Source: Rhodanobacter thiooxydans
GTDB taxonomy: Bacteria; Pseudomonadota; Gammaproteobacteria; Xanthomonadales; Rhodanobacteraceae
Length of the DNA stretch: 64,000 bases
Reading direction: 5' to 3'
Assembly: GCF_021545845.1 (NCBI RefSeq)
Contig: NZ_CP088923.1
Location: 2,108,001 to 2,172,000, forward strand
In this document: positions 30,388 through 43,393 of the stretch, in pieces
How the letters are laid out: each line of letters starts with the position of its first letter
Position numbering within the stretch: position 1 is the stretch's first letter
Notes under the pieces: model-generated
The model's database searches: none
Seen by the model: the letters and a program-made list of their open reading frames with translations, nothing else
Told to the model about the DNA's origin: nothing
Made by a program: the position numbers and the translations under genes

Positions 30388-32541
30388 ATGCGTTTGAGGA
30401 AGATGGGTTTGGTCATGGCCGTGATGCTGGCACCGACTGCACAGGCCGACGAAGGCATGTGGATGCCATCGCAGCTGCCGGGCATCGGCGGACCGCTGCA
30501 CGCGGCGGGCTTCCAGGGCAATCCCGCCGACCTCGCCGATCTCACCAGGGCGCCGCTCAATGCGGTGGTCAAGGTCGGTGGCGCGACTGGTGCCTTCGTC
30601 AGCGACGAGGGCCTGGTGCTGACCAATCACCACGTCGCGTTCGGGGTGATCCAGTACAACAGCAACGCGCAGCGCAACCTGATCGAGCAGGGCTACGTGG
30701 CGGCCAGTCGCGGCGAGGAGCTGCCGGCCAACCCGGATTTCCGCCTGCGCGTCACGGTCGGCTTCGACCAGGTCACCGAGCAGGTGCTGGCCAACGCCCG
30801 CGGCAAGACTGGCCGCGCCTACTACGACGCGGTGGACGCGGCGAGCAAGGCGCTGGTCGCCGCGTGCGAGCGCGAGGACGGCATGCGCTGCAGCGTGGCG
30901 AACATGTTCTACGGCCGCGACTTCTACCTGGTGAAGCAACTGGAGCTGCGCGACGTGCGGCTGGTCTACGCGCCGCCGCGCGCGATCGGCAACTACGGCG
31001 ACGAGGTGGACAACTTCATGTGGCCGCGCCACAGCGGCGACTTCACCGTGCTGCGTGCCTACGTCGGTCCCGACGGCAAGCCGGCGGATTATTCGAAAGA
31101 CAACCGGCCGTACACACCGCCGGCGCACCTGCAGATCGCTCGTGACGGCGTGAGCGAAGGCGACTACGTGATGCTCGCCGGCTATCCCGGCATCACCTAC
31201 CGCCACCGCAGCGCCGCCGAGTTCGCCGACCAGGTGCAATGGCGCCTGCCGGCCTCGGTGGCGGCGATGAAGGCACTGCAGGACGTGATCGAGGAGGCCG
31301 GCAAGGCGGATGCGCAGGCGAAGATTCGCTACGCCTCGCAGCTGCAGTCGCTGAAGAACGGCATCAAGCGTTTCAGCGGCGAGCTGGACGGCCTGAAGCG
31401 CAGCAATGCGGTGGCGGTGCGCCAGCGGGACGAGGCGGCGATGCTGGCATGGCTGGGCAAGCAGGCCGATGCCCGTACGCTGCGCCCGCAGATCGACGCC
31501 GCGATGGCCGAAATCGCCGCCGGCAACGCGGGCCGCGAACGCGACCTGCTGCTCGGCCTCGCGCAGTCGCAGACCCAGCTGCTGCGTTCGGCGCTGCGTC
31601 TGCAGCGTCTGGCGCACGAGCGCGGCAAGCCCGACGCCGAGCGGGAAAACGGCTACCAGCAGCGCGACGAGGAACTGATCGCCGGCGGTCTGCGCCAGGT
31701 GCAGCGCCGCTACGACCCGGTAGTGGAGAAGCGCCTGCTTGCCGTGCTGCTGGGCCGCTACCAGCAGCTCCCCGAGGCGCAGCGTCTGGCCGAGTTCGAT
31801 ACCGCCTTCGGCCGCACGCCGGCCGAACTGGCGACCGCGCTGGATCGCGTCTACGCCGTCACCAGACTGGGCGACGAAGCGCAGCGCCTGCACTGGCTCG
31901 AGGCCACGCCGACCGAACTGGCCAGGAGCGACGACGCGCTGCTGGCGCTCGCCGCGAAGCTGCAACCGGCGCTGCTGTGCCTGGATGACGAACGCAAGGC
32001 GCGCGAGGGCGAGCTGCTGCGCCTGCGCCCGGCCTACATGCAGGCGCTGATCGCCTACCGCGAGCAGCAGGGGCGGGCGGTGTACCCGGACGCGAACTCC
32101 ACCCTGCGCGTGAGCTACGGCAAGGTCACCCCACTCGCGGCGCGCGACGCAGTCGCCTACGCGCCGCTGACCAGCACCGCGGGCATCGTCGAGAAGAACA
32201 CTGGCGAGGCGCCGTTCGACGCGCCCACGCCGCTGCTCAAGGCGATCGCCAAGGGCGACTACGCCGGCTACCTCGACCCGAAGTCCGGCACGATGCCGGT
32301 GAACTTCCTCAGCAACCTCGACACCACTGGCGGCAATTCCGGCTCGCCGGTGCTGAACGCCAAAGGCGAGCTGGTCGGCCTCAACTTCGACAGCAACTGG
32401 GAGGCGGTCAGCGCCAGCTGGATGTTCGACCCGCGCTACAAGCGCGCCATCCACGTCGACCTGCGCTACATGCGCTGGCTGATGGACAAGGTCTACCCGG
32501 CACCGTGGCTGCTGCAGGAGCTGGGCGTGCCTGCGCGCTGA
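30388..32541 (+). CDS. S46-family dipeptidyl-peptidase (first tandem copy)
   Basis: 717 residues, typical of S46 enzymes (DPP7/DPP11). The signal peptide is short, cleaved near MLAPTAQA. The chymotrypsin-like double barrel shows the catalytic His in VLTNHHVA (His81/82), the acid-bearing DEVDNFMWPRHSGDF and the nucleophile Ser651 in GGNSGSPVL, with a helical insertion between. S46 enzymes release dipeptides from oligopeptides in the periplasm. The residue in FD-x-NWE that separates DPP7 (Gly) from DPP11 (Arg) is Ser669 here. The copy at 32657 follows 115 bases downstream. Confidence 0.9.
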   Translation: MRLRKMGLVMAVMLAPTAQADEGMWMPSQLPGIGGPLHAAGFQGNPADLADLTRAPLNAVVKVGGATGAFVSDEGLVLTNHHVAFGVIQYNSNAQRNLIEQGYVAASRGEELPANPDFRLRVTVGFDQVTEQVLANARGKTGRAYYDAVDAASKALVAACEREDGMRCSVANMFYGRDFYLVKQLELRDVRLVYAPPRAIGNYGDEVDNFMWPRHSGDFTVLRAYVGPDGKPADYSKDNRPYTPPAHLQIARDGVSEGDYVMLAGYPGITYRHRSAAEFADQVQWRLPASVAAMKALQDVIEEAGKADAQAKIRYASQLQSLKNGIKRFSGELDGLKRSNAVAVRQRDEAAMLAWLGKQADARTLRPQIDAAMAEIAAGNAGRERDLLLGLAQSQTQLLRSALRLQRLAHERGKPDAERENGYQQRDEELIAGGLRQVQRRYDPVVEKRLLAVLLGRYQQLPEAQRLAEFDTAFGRTPAELATALDRVYAVTRLGDEAQRLHWLEATPTELARSDDALLALAAKLQPALLCLDDERKAREGELLRLRPAYMQALIAYREQQGRAVYPDANSTLRVSYGKVTPLAARDAVAYAPLTSTAGIVEKNTGEAPFDAPTPLLKAIAKGDYAGYLDPKSGTMPVNFLSNLDTTGGNSGSPVLNAKGELVGLNFDSNWEAVSASWMFDPRYKRAIHVDLRYMRWLMDKVYPAPWLLQELGVPAR

Positions 32542-32656
32542 ATGTCGCAGGCATGACTTGCGGCAGATGCCGCGACCACCCGGCTCGGGCATAAGTCGAA
32601 AGTTATTACGTCATTTTTCTGGTCTTCCGGGGCCGGCTTTCACCAGGAGATTTTCC

Positions 32657-34819
<2,163 letters not shown>

Positions 34820-34834
34820 GCCGCACCTGACGGC

Positions 34835-34954
34835 GTAGGAGCGCACCCCCGGATCGAGTCCGGGGCAGGCTCTGTGCGCGATGCTCTTGGCTCTGCCCGA
34901 CATCAGAGCATCGCACACAGAGCCTGCCCCGGACTCGATCCGGGGGTGCGCTAC
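34835..34954. repeat. Long REP-like inverted repeat between the S46 gene and miaA
   Basis: The left arm (34835-34887) and right arm (34905-34954) are reverse complements over about 50 bases, with one mismatch and a 3-base gap. The outer ends read GTAGGAGCGCAC and GTGCGCTAC, and the inner ends GCGATGCTCT and AGAGCATCGC. The ends resemble those of the element at 15775-15874, so both belong to one repeat family. Each arm contains a further CCCCGGA/TCCGGGG palindrome. Confidence 0.85.
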
Positions 34955-34986
34955 GGGCGGTTGTCGCACCGTTTACACTGGCCTTG

Positions 34987-35955
34987 ATGCCGCTCGACAC
35001 CCGCCCCCTCGCCATTTTCCTGATGGGCCCCACCGCCTCCGGCAAGACCGCGCTGGCGTGCGAGCTGGGCGAGCGGTTTCCGCTGGAGCTGGTCAGCGTC
35101 GATTCGGCGCTGGTCTACCGCGGCATGGACATCGGCACGGCCAAGCCCGATACGGCGACGTTGGCGCGCCATCCGCATGCGCTGGTCGACATCCGCGATC
35201 CTGCCCAGCCGTATTCGGCGGCGGATTTCCGCGCCGATGCGCTGGCGGCGATGCAGCGGATCAGCGCGCGGGGCAGGGTGCCGCTGCTGGTCGGCGGTAC
35301 CGGGCTGTACTTCCGTGCGCTGCAGCAGGGGCTGTCCGACTTGCCGGAAGCCGATCCAGCGACCCGCGCGCGACTGGCCGCCGAGGCGCGGCAACTCGGC
35401 TGGCCGGCCATGCATATGCGGCTGGCAACCCTCGATCCGGTCTCCGCCAACCGCATCGGCTGCAACGACGTGCAGCGCCTGCAGCGCGCGCTGGAGGTGA
35501 TCGAACTGACCGGCAGGCCGCTGTCCGAACTGCAGCGCAGCGGTGCGGCGACACGCTTCCCGTGGCGTGTGCTGAAGCTGGCGCTGCTGCCGGCTGACCG
35601 GCGCGTGCTGCACGAGCGCATCGCCCGGCGTTTCGACGCGATGCTGGCGGAAGGGTTCCTGGACGAGGTGCGCGCGCTGCGCGCCCGCGGCGACCTGCAT
35701 GCCGACCTGCCGGCGATCCGTGCGGTCGGCTACCGGCAGGCGTGGGAGCGCCTGGACGGCCAGACCGACGCGGTCGGGTTCCGCGACCGCGCCATCTTCG
35801 CCACCCGCCAGCTGGCCAAGCGGCAGATCACCTGGCTGCGCAGCGACTATGGCACCCGCCTGTTCGACCCCGATCAGCCCGGCTTGGCCGCCTGCGCCGC
35901 GGCGGCCGTACAGCTGTTTCTGGGCGGCGCGGGCGGGTCAGCGTCGCCAGCGTGA
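34987..35955 (+). CDS. miaA: tRNA dimethylallyltransferase
   Basis: 322 residues, the family length. The P-loop is [11 protein letters not shown] near the N-terminus. Other motifs are [18 protein letters not shown], the [10 protein letters not shown] segment and the conserved [18 protein letters not shown] insertion region. It adds a dimethylallyl group to A37 of tRNAs reading UNN codons. The ATG at 34987 directly follows a TTG that could also start translation. hfq follows, the usual gammaproteobacterial order, with a 132-base gap that may hold an hfq promoter. Confidence 0.95.
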   Translation: MPLDTRPLAIFLMGPTASGKTALACELGERFPLELVSVDSALVYRGMDIGTAKPDTATLARHPHALVDIRDPAQPYSAADFRADALAAMQRISARGRVPLLVGGTGLYFRALQQGLSDLPEADPATRARLAAEARQLGWPAMHMRLATLDPVSANRIGCNDVQRLQRALEVIELTGRPLSELQRSGAATRFPWRVLKLALLPADRRVLHERIARRFDAMLAEGFLDEVRALRARGDLHADLPAIRAVGYRQAWERLDGQTDAVGFRDRAIFATRQLAKRQITWLRSDYGTRLFDPDQPGLAACAAAAVQLFLGGAGGSASPA

Positions 35956-36087
35956 CCCAGTGCACTTGCGCTGCGCAAAAATCTTCTTTCATCAAGTATT
36001 TGAAAGCAGCTAACATCCGGTCATGTTGGACCGGGGCGCCATCGGCGTTTTTTCTCCGGTCTGTCCGTGGCAAGGGGAGAACAAGAA

Positions 36088-36384
36088 ATGTCCAAAGGGC
36101 AGTCGTTGCAGGATCCGTTTTTGAATGCGTTGCGGCGCGAGCGCGTGCCGGTGGCCATCTACCTGGTCAATGGCATCAAGCTGCAGGGTACGGTCGAATC
36201 GTTCGATCAGTTCGTGGTGTTGCTGCGCAACCAGGTGAGTCAGATGGTGTACAAGCACGCCATCTCCACCGTGGTACCGAGCCGCAACGTACGCATCGGC
36301 AATGGCCACGAGGGCCATGAAGGCCATGAAGGCCACGACCATCAGTCCGACGCGTCGGCCACGTCCGCCGACGCGGACGCTTGA
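36088..36384 (+). CDS. hfq: RNA chaperone Hfq with a His/Glu/Gly repeat tail
   Basis: 98 residues. The Sm core is complete: the N-terminal [18 protein letters not shown], Sm1 with [20 protein letters not shown], and Sm2 with the RNA-binding [10 protein letters not shown]. It forms the hexamer that pairs small RNAs with mRNAs. The tail carries a tandem GHE repeat (three units, then GHDH) encoded by near-identical 9-base units at about 36304-36342, followed by a Ser/Ala/Asp end. The ATG at 36088 was chosen over 36067 because [10 protein letters not shown] is the family start and AGGGGAGA lies ahead of it. hflX follows 57 bases downstream. Confidence 0.96.
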   Translation: MSKGQSLQDPFLNALRRERVPVAIYLVNGIKLQGTVESFDQFVVLLRNQVSQMVYKHAISTVVPSRNVRIGNGHEGHEGHEGHDHQSDASATSADADA

Positions 36385-36441
36385 TAGAGGGGCGGGCCGC
36401 CCGCATGAAGTGGGTCTGCTCCTGAAGGATCACGCCCACTC

Positions 36442-37743
36442 GTGTTTGACCGACAAAAGAAAGGCGACCGCGCCGTGCTGGTGCTGCCGCATACCCGTGG
36501 CGAAGGTGATACGGCGCGGCGCGTGGCGGAGTTCACCGAGCTGGTGAAATCCGCCGGTGCCGAGGTACTGGGCTTGATCAGCGCCCGCGTCGAGGATCCC
36601 AACCCGCGCTACTACATCGGTACCGGCAAGGCGGACGAGGTGGCCGAGGCGGCGCGTGCGCTGGAGGCGGACCTGGTGCTGGTCGACCACGTGCTGACTC
36701 CGGTGCAGGAACGCAACCTGGAGAAACACCTGGGTATCCGTGTGGTCGACCGCGCCGGCCTGATCCTGGACATCTTCGCCCAGCGAGCCCGCTCGCACGA
36801 AGGCAAGCTGGAAGTGGAACTGGCCCAGCTGAAGCACCTGGCCACCCGGCTGGTACGCGGCTGGACCCATCTGGACACCCAGCGCGGCGGCGCCATCGGC
36901 AACCGCGGTCCCGGCGAGACCCAGCTGGAAACCGACCGCCGCCTGCTCGGCGAGCGGGTCAAGATGCTCACCAAGCGGCTGGAGAAGGTACAGACCCAGC
37001 GCGGCCAGCAACGCCGTGCGCGGCTGCGCAACACGGTGCCGCGCGTCGCCCTGGTCGGCTACACCAACGCCGGCAAGTCGACCCTGTTCAACGCGTTGAC
37101 CACCGGCGACGTCTACGCCGCCGACCAGCTGTTCGCCACGCTGGATCCCACCGTGCGCAAGCTGGAGGACCTCAGCTGCGGCCCGGCCGTGCTGGCCGAT
37201 ACCGTCGGTTTCATCCGCGAGCTGCCGCACGACCTGGTCGCCGCGTTCCGCGCCACCCTGGCCGAAGCGCGCGATGCCGATTTGCTGCTGCACGTCAGCG
37301 ACGCCGCCGACGATGAGCGCGAGCGCCTGCATCGCGTGGTCGACAACGTGCTGGAGGAGATCGACGCCGGCGACGTGCCGCAATTGCACGTGATGAACAA
37401 GATCGACCTGGCCGGCGCCGAGCCGCGCATCGAGCGCGACGGCTCGGGCAAACCGGTGCGGGTCTGGCTGTCCGCTGCCACCGGCGCCGGGCTGGACCTG
37501 TTGCGCCAGGCGCTGGGCGAACTGCTCGGCGGCGAGCGGGTGCAGTCGGCGTTGCAGTTGCCGTTGTCGGCCGGACGCCTGCATGCGCGGCTGAAGGCGG
37601 CCGGCGCGATCACCGGCGAGACGGTGGACGAGCACGGCTGGCAGTTGCGCATCGACGCGCCGCGCAGTGTGATCGCCCCGCTCAGCGGTGGCGACCCCAC
37701 CGAAACCCGCCTGCTGCGCCAACTACTGGCCGTGGCGGAATGA
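36442..37743 (+). CDS. hflX: GTPase HflX
   Basis: 433 residues with a GTG start preceded by AAGGA. The N-terminal HflX domain shows NPRYYIGTGKADE and the Gly-rich IGNRGPGETQLETDRR. A coiled region follows, then the GTPase domain: G1 GYTNAGKST (residues 206-214), G3 DTVGFIRELP and G4 NKID. HflX binds the ribosomal large subunit and splits stalled ribosomes. It sits in the conserved hfq-hflX-hflK-hflC order. Confidence 0.95.
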   Translation: MFDRQKKGDRAVLVLPHTRGEGDTARRVAEFTELVKSAGAEVLGLISARVEDPNPRYYIGTGKADEVAEAARALEADLVLVDHVLTPVQERNLEKHLGIRVVDRAGLILDIFAQRARSHEGKLEVELAQLKHLATRLVRGWTHLDTQRGGAIGNRGPGETQLETDRRLLGERVKMLTKRLEKVQTQRGQQRRARLRNTVPRVALVGYTNAGKSTLFNALTTGDVYAADQLFATLDPTVRKLEDLSCGPAVLADTVGFIRELPHDLVAAFRATLAEARDADLLLHVSDAADDERERLHRVVDNVLEEIDAGDVPQLHVMNKIDLAGAEPRIERDGSGKPVRVWLSAATGAGLDLLRQALGELLGGERVQSALQLPLSAGRLHARLKAAGAITGETVDEHGWQLRIDAPRSVIAPLSGGDPTETRLLRQLLAVAE

Positions 37744-37768
37744 CGCCCCGGCGCGAGCCGCGCTCTGC

Positions 37769-37774
37769 TAGAAT
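37769..37774 (+). promoter_or_regulatory. Putative -10 box of hflK
   Basis: TAGAAT in GCTAGAATCCCCGC, 138 bases before the hflK GTG. This would give hflKC a promoter separate from hflX, with a long leader. Confidence 0.4.
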
Positions 37775-37911
37775 CCCCGCTGTTTGCGCGGCGCCGGAAG
37801 GTGGTTGGCGCAACGTCCCTGCAGCCTTGGCTGAATCTCGTGTACAACCCGGTGCAACGCGTGTTCCGGCCGTGGTTGCCGGCCTCCCGACGGCCCCTAG
37901 GAGACTGACTC

Positions 37912-38982
37912 GTGGCATGGAATGAACCCGGCAACAACGGGCAACGTGATCCGTGGAACAGGAATCGCCAGGGCGGCAAGTCGCCGCTGGACGATCTGCT
38001 CAACAACGCCAGGAAGCGTCTAGGCAAGCTGGGGCAGGGCCCTGGCAGCCTGCTCACCGGCGTGGTGGTGCTGCTCGTCGTCGGCCTGCTGTTCAGCAGC
38101 TACACCATCATCGGCGCGCGTCAGGCTGGTGTGGTGCTGCGCTTCGGCGAGTACTCGCGGACGCTGCCGCCGGGCTTCCACCTGAAGCTGCCGCAGCCGA
38201 TCGAGTCCGTCACCAAGGTCGAGGCCACGCGGATCCGCTCGGTCACCGACAAGGTGGCGATGCTGACCAAGGACGAGAACATCATCACGATCGACTTCAC
38301 CGTGCAGTACCAGGTGGACGATTCGCGCAAGTACCTGTTCTCGCTGAACGACCCGGATGGCACCATCGGCGCCGCCGCCGAAGCCGCGGTGCGCTCAGTG
38401 ATCGGCAGCAGCGACATGGACCAGATCCTGTCCGCCGCCGGCGCCAGCCTGGTCACCCAGGCGCAGGAAACCCTTCAGAAGACGCTGGACACCTACGATT
38501 CCGGACTGCGCGTCACCGAGGTCAGCTTCCAGAACGTGGCGCCGCCGAACGAGGTGAAGGACGCCTTCGACGACGTCAACAACGCCCGCGAGGACAAGCA
38601 GAGTATCGAGAACGCCGCCCTGGCCTATTCCAGCAAGGTGGTGCCGGTGGCGCGCGGCGACGCCGCGCGCATCGCCGCCGAGGCCGCCGGCTACAAGGCC
38701 GAGCGCGTGGCCCGGGCTACCGGTGACGCCGCCCGTTTCGAACTGTTGCTGAAGCAGTACAAGACCGCGCCGGAAGTGACCCGCAAGCGGCTGTGGCTGG
38801 AAACGATGGAACAGGTAATGGCGAAGAACCCCAAGGTGATCGACGGCTCCAGCGGCCGCAACATCATCAACCTGCCGGCGTCGCAGGGCTCGCCGGCGGC
38901 AACGCAGCTCGACGCGGGCACGACCGGCACCGTGGTATCGCCGCCGACCGGCAGCGCGGCCGGCAAGGGGACGCAGCCATGA
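37912..38982 (+). CDS. hflK: HflK, membrane protease regulator subunit
   Basis: 356 residues with a GTG start behind AGGAGA. A Gly/Asn-rich cytoplasmic head (residues 1-40) precedes one membrane span (SLLTGVVVLLVVGLLFSSY). The periplasmic SPFH/band-7 domain runs from IIGARQAGVVLRFGEY through the helical EDKQSIENAALAYSSK region. The C-terminus is Gly/Thr/Ala-rich. HflK assembles with HflC into a cage around FtsH and modulates its proteolysis. Its stop overlaps the hflC start (ATGA), indicating translational coupling. Confidence 0.95.
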   Translation: MAWNEPGNNGQRDPWNRNRQGGKSPLDDLLNNARKRLGKLGQGPGSLLTGVVVLLVVGLLFSSYTIIGARQAGVVLRFGEYSRTLPPGFHLKLPQPIESVTKVEATRIRSVTDKVAMLTKDENIITIDFTVQYQVDDSRKYLFSLNDPDGTIGAAAEAAVRSVIGSSDMDQILSAAGASLVTQAQETLQKTLDTYDSGLRVTEVSFQNVAPPNEVKDAFDDVNNAREDKQSIENAALAYSSKVVPVARGDAARIAAEAAGYKAERVARATGDAARFELLLKQYKTAPEVTRKRLWLETMEQVMAKNPKVIDGSSGRNIINLPASQGSPAATQLDAGTTGTVVSPPTGSAAGKGTQP

Positions 38983-39848
38983 TGAAGGTCAGTTCAGCCA
39001 TCATCGCCTTCCTGGTGGTCCTGCTTGGCCTGAACAGCATGTTCGTGGTCGGCGAGGGCCACAGCGCACTGCTGCTGCAGTTCGGCCGCATCGTGCGCAC
39101 CGACTACCAGCCGGGGCTGCACTTCAAGCTGCCGGTGATGCAGCAGGTGATGCATTTCGACAAGCGCATCCTGTCGCTGGACGCGCCGCCGGAGCGCTAC
39201 TTCACCTCCGAGAAGAAGAGCGTGAACGTCGATTTCTACGTGAAGTGGCGGGTGGCCGACAACGCCGCCTACTACCGTGCCACCGGCGGCGACCAGCTGC
39301 AGGCGGCGCAGCGGCTGACCCCGATCGTGAAGGACGCGCTGCGCTTCGAGTTCAACGCGCGCACCTTGCCCGACCTGATCTCCGGCGGGCGCAAGGACAT
39401 CACCGAACGCGTGCGCGCGCAGACCGACGCCTCGGCGCGCAAGAACCTCGGCATCGCCGTGGTCGACGTGCGCATCAAGCGCATCGACCTGCCGAACGAG
39501 GTCAGCGAGTCGGTGTACAAGCGCATGCGCGCCGAGCGCCTGCAACTGGCCAACGAACTGCGCTTCACCGGCCAGGAAGCGGCCGAGAAGATCCAGGCCG
39601 ACGCCGACCGCCAGGGCCAGGTGCTGCGCGCCGATGCCCAGCGCGACGCGGCCAAGGTGAAGGGCGAGGGTGACGCGGAAGCGGCCGCCATCTACGCGCA
39701 GGCGTACACCCAGGATCCGGAGTTCTTCACGTTCTACCGCAGCCTCGCCGCATACCGTACCTCGTTCGAGGACGGCAAGGGCGTGTTGATCCTGAAGCCC
39801 GACGACGAGTTCCTGCGCTACTTCGAACAGCCCGTGCAGAAACGCTGA
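38979..39848 (+). CDS. hflC: HflC, membrane protease regulator subunit
   Basis: 289 residues. An N-terminal membrane anchor (VSSAIIAFLVVLLGLNSMFVV) is followed by a band-7 domain starting VGEGHSALLLQFGRIV and an Ala/Glu-rich helix (EAAEKIQADADRQGQVLRAD). It is the partner of HflK in the FtsH-associated complex. The ATG at 38979 overlaps the hflK stop; the next codon is also ATG, so translation may begin at 38982. The DUF2065 gene follows after ten bases, and purA after a further 47. Confidence 0.95.
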   Translation: MMKVSSAIIAFLVVLLGLNSMFVVGEGHSALLLQFGRIVRTDYQPGLHFKLPVMQQVMHFDKRILSLDAPPERYFTSEKKSVNVDFYVKWRVADNAAYYRATGGDQLQAAQRLTPIVKDALRFEFNARTLPDLISGGRKDITERVRAQTDASARKNLGIAVVDVRIKRIDLPNEVSESVYKRMRAERLQLANELRFTGQEAAEKIQADADRQGQVLRADAQRDAAKVKGEGDAEAAAIYAQAYTQDPEFFTFYRSLAAYRTSFEDGKGVLILKPDDEFLRYFEQPVQKR

Positions 39849-41381
<1,533 letters not shown>

Positions 41382-41407
41382 TCGCCACCGCTCCACGACA
41401 CCACGCG

Positions 41408-41438
41408 AGAGGCCCCGCCACGCGGGGCCTCTTCGTTT
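41408..41438. terminator. Bidirectional terminator between purA and the Lrp gene
   Basis: An 11-bp perfect stem (AGAGGCCCCGC / GCGGGGCCTCT) with a CAC loop and TCGTTT after it. It lies between the converging purA and Lrp-family stops. Confidence 0.8.
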
Positions 41439-41454
41439 CCGCCATCGGCACGAT

Positions 41455-41967
41455 TCATCCTCCGGAGTCACCTTCGTTGCGCCCGACGCGCTCACCCACC
41501 GGCAGACTCAGCGTTTCCTTGATCTCTTCCATCACGATGTAGCTTTTCGAGTCGCGCACGTTCGGCAAGGTCAGCAAGGTGTTGCCGAGCAGCTTGCGGT
41601 ACGAGGCCATGCCCGAGATGCGCGCCTTGATCAGGTAGTCGAACGCGCCCGAGACGAGGTGGCATTCCAGCACGTTGGGCAGGCGCAGCGCGGCGTTGCG
41701 GAACTCCTCGAAGATGTCGCCCGACTTGTAGGCCAGGCTGATCTCCACGAACACCAGCAGGCCGGCGCCGACCAGGTGCGGGTCGAGCCGCGCGTGGTAG
41801 CCGGTGATCACGCCGTCGCGTTCCAGCCGGCGCACACGCTCGGTGCACGGCGTGGTGGACAGGCCGACCCGCTCGCCCAGTTCGGTGAACGAGATGCGCC
41901 CTTCGTCCTGCAGCACGCGGAGGATCTTCCGGTCGATTTTGTCGAATTCCTGCCGCTTCGCTACCAT
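41455..41967 (-). CDS. Lrp/AsnC-family transcriptional regulator
   Basis: 170 residues. An N-terminal winged helix-turn-helix (DKIDRKILRVLQDEGRISFT, then LSTTPCTERVRRLERDGVI) is followed by the ligand-binding RAM domain (YHARLDPHLVGAGLLVFVEI to YIVMEEIKETL). It should bind amino acids and act as an octamer on nearby promoters. It is divergent from dadA-alr across a 145-base gap, the arrangement seen where Lrp-type regulators respond to alanine, so dadA and alr are the likely targets. Confidence 0.92.
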   Translation of the reverse strand: MVAKRQEFDKIDRKILRVLQDEGRISFTELGERVGLSTTPCTERVRRLERDGVITGYHARLDPHLVGAGLLVFVEISLAYKSGDIFEEFRNAALRLPNVLECHLVSGAFDYLIKARISGMASYRKLLGNTLLTLPNVRDSKSYIVMEEIKETLSLPVGERVGRNEGDSGG

Positions 41968-42112
41968 ATGCCCACCATGGATTGCCGATTTGGCAGCGAT
42001 ATTACCTGCGATATAGGCAAAAGACAGAGAACAAGCCTGATGGATCGTTTCTATACTCGCTGGCTGTCATTCCTGCGGTCGGCCCGCAGGCCATCGTCGG
42101 AAGGGGAGCGTA

Positions 42113-43393
42113 ATGCGGGTACTGATTCTGGGCAGCGGCGTGATCGGAACGTGCAGCGCGTGGTACCTGGCGCGCGCCGGTTTCGAGGTGACCGTGGTGG
42201 ACCGCGAAAGCGCGCCGGCGCGCGAAACCAGCTTCGCCAACGCGGGCCAGATCTCGCCCGGTTATGCCTCGCCGTGGGCCGCCCCCGGCGTGCCGCTGAA
42301 GGCGCTGAAGTGGCTGTTCATGCGCCACGCGCCGCTGGCGATCCGGCCCGGCCTCGATCCGCAGCAGTACCTGTGGTTGCTGCAGATGCTGCGCAACTGC
42401 ACCGCGAGTCGCTACGCCATCAACAAGGCGCGCATGGTGCGCCTGTCCGAATACAGCCGTGACTGCATGGACGAACTGCGCGCCGAGACCGGGCTGGATT
42501 ACGAAGGCCGCCAGCTCGGCACCGTGCAGTTGTTCCGCACCCAGGCGCAACTGGATGACGCGGCCAAGGACATCGCCGTGCTCAAGCAGTACGGTGTGCC
42601 GTACGAGCTGCTCGACCGCGCCGGCATCGTGCGGGTGGAACCGGCGCTGGCCGGGGTGGTCGACCAGCTCAGCGGCGCGCTGCGCCTGCCGAACGACCAG
42701 ACCGGCGACTGTGAACTGTTCACCCGCCTGCTCGCCGCGCGGGCGCAGGAGATGGGCGTCGAGTTCCGCTTCGGCGCCACCGTGGAAAAGCTCGAGCACG
42801 ACGGCGGCCGCCTCAGCGGCGTGCGCATCGATGGCAAGCTCGAACGCGCCGACCGCTACGTGCTGGCGCTGGGCAGCTACTCCACGCAGTTGCTGGCGCC
42901 GCTGGGCATCCGCCTACCGGTGTACCCGCTGAAGGGTTACTCGCTGACCCTGCCGATCACCGACCCGGCGCTGGCGCCCACCTCGACCATCCTCGACGAA
43001 ACCTACAAGGTGGCGGTGACCCGTTTCGACCAGCGCATCCGCGTCGGCGGCATGGCCGAGGTGTCCGGCTTCGACCTGTCGCTGTCGCCGCGCCGCCGCG
43101 CCACCCTGGAAAAAGTGGTCGGCGACCTGTACCCGCATGGCGGCGACCTGAGCCACTCCACCTTCTGGACCGGCCTGCGCCCGGCCACTCCCGACGGCAC
43201 GCCGGTGGTCGGCGCGACCCGGCTGGACAACCTCTACCTCAACACCGGCCACGGTACCCTGGGCTGGACCATGGCCTGCGGTTCCGGGCGCTACCTGGCC
43301 GACCTGATCGCTGGGCGCAAGCCGCAGATCAGCAGCGAGGGCCTGGACATCTCGCGCTACAGTAGCCGCTCCGCTGCGGGAGCCCATGCCTGA
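42113..43393 (+). CDS. dadA: D-amino acid dehydrogenase small subunit
   Basis: 426 residues. The FAD dinucleotide fold opens the protein ([18 protein letters not shown]). The family's [20 protein letters not shown] follows, then the [18 protein letters not shown] segment and [20 protein letters not shown] at the C-terminus. It oxidises D-alanine and other D-amino acids to keto acids and passes electrons to the respiratory chain at the inner membrane. alr begins at the last base of the stop codon (TGATG). With Alr it forms the alanine-to-pyruvate route. Confidence 0.95.
   Translation: MRVLILGSGVIGTCSAWYLARAGFEVTVVDRESAPARETSFANAGQISPGYASPWAAPGVPLKALKWLFMRHAPLAIRPGLDPQQYLWLLQMLRNCTASRYAINKARMVRLSEYSRDCMDELRAETGLDYEGRQLGTVQLFRTQAQLDDAAKDIAVLKQYGVPYELLDRAGIVRVEPALAGVVDQLSGALRLPNDQTGDCELFTRLLAARAQEMGVEFRFGATVEKLEHDGGRLSGVRIDGKLERADRYVLALGSYSTQLLAPLGIRLPVYPLKGYSLTLPITDPALAPTSTILDETYKVAVTRFDQRIRVGGMAEVSGFDLSLSPRRRATLEKVVGDLYPHGGDLSHSTFWTGLRPATPDGTPVVGATRLDNLYLNTGHGTLGWTMACGSGRYLADLIAGRKPQISSEGLDISRYSSRSAAGAHA

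Noticed and set aside
36304..36342. Short direct repeats as a possible CRISPR fragment
   Set aside because: They are 9-base in-frame units coding GHE inside hfq, with no spacers.
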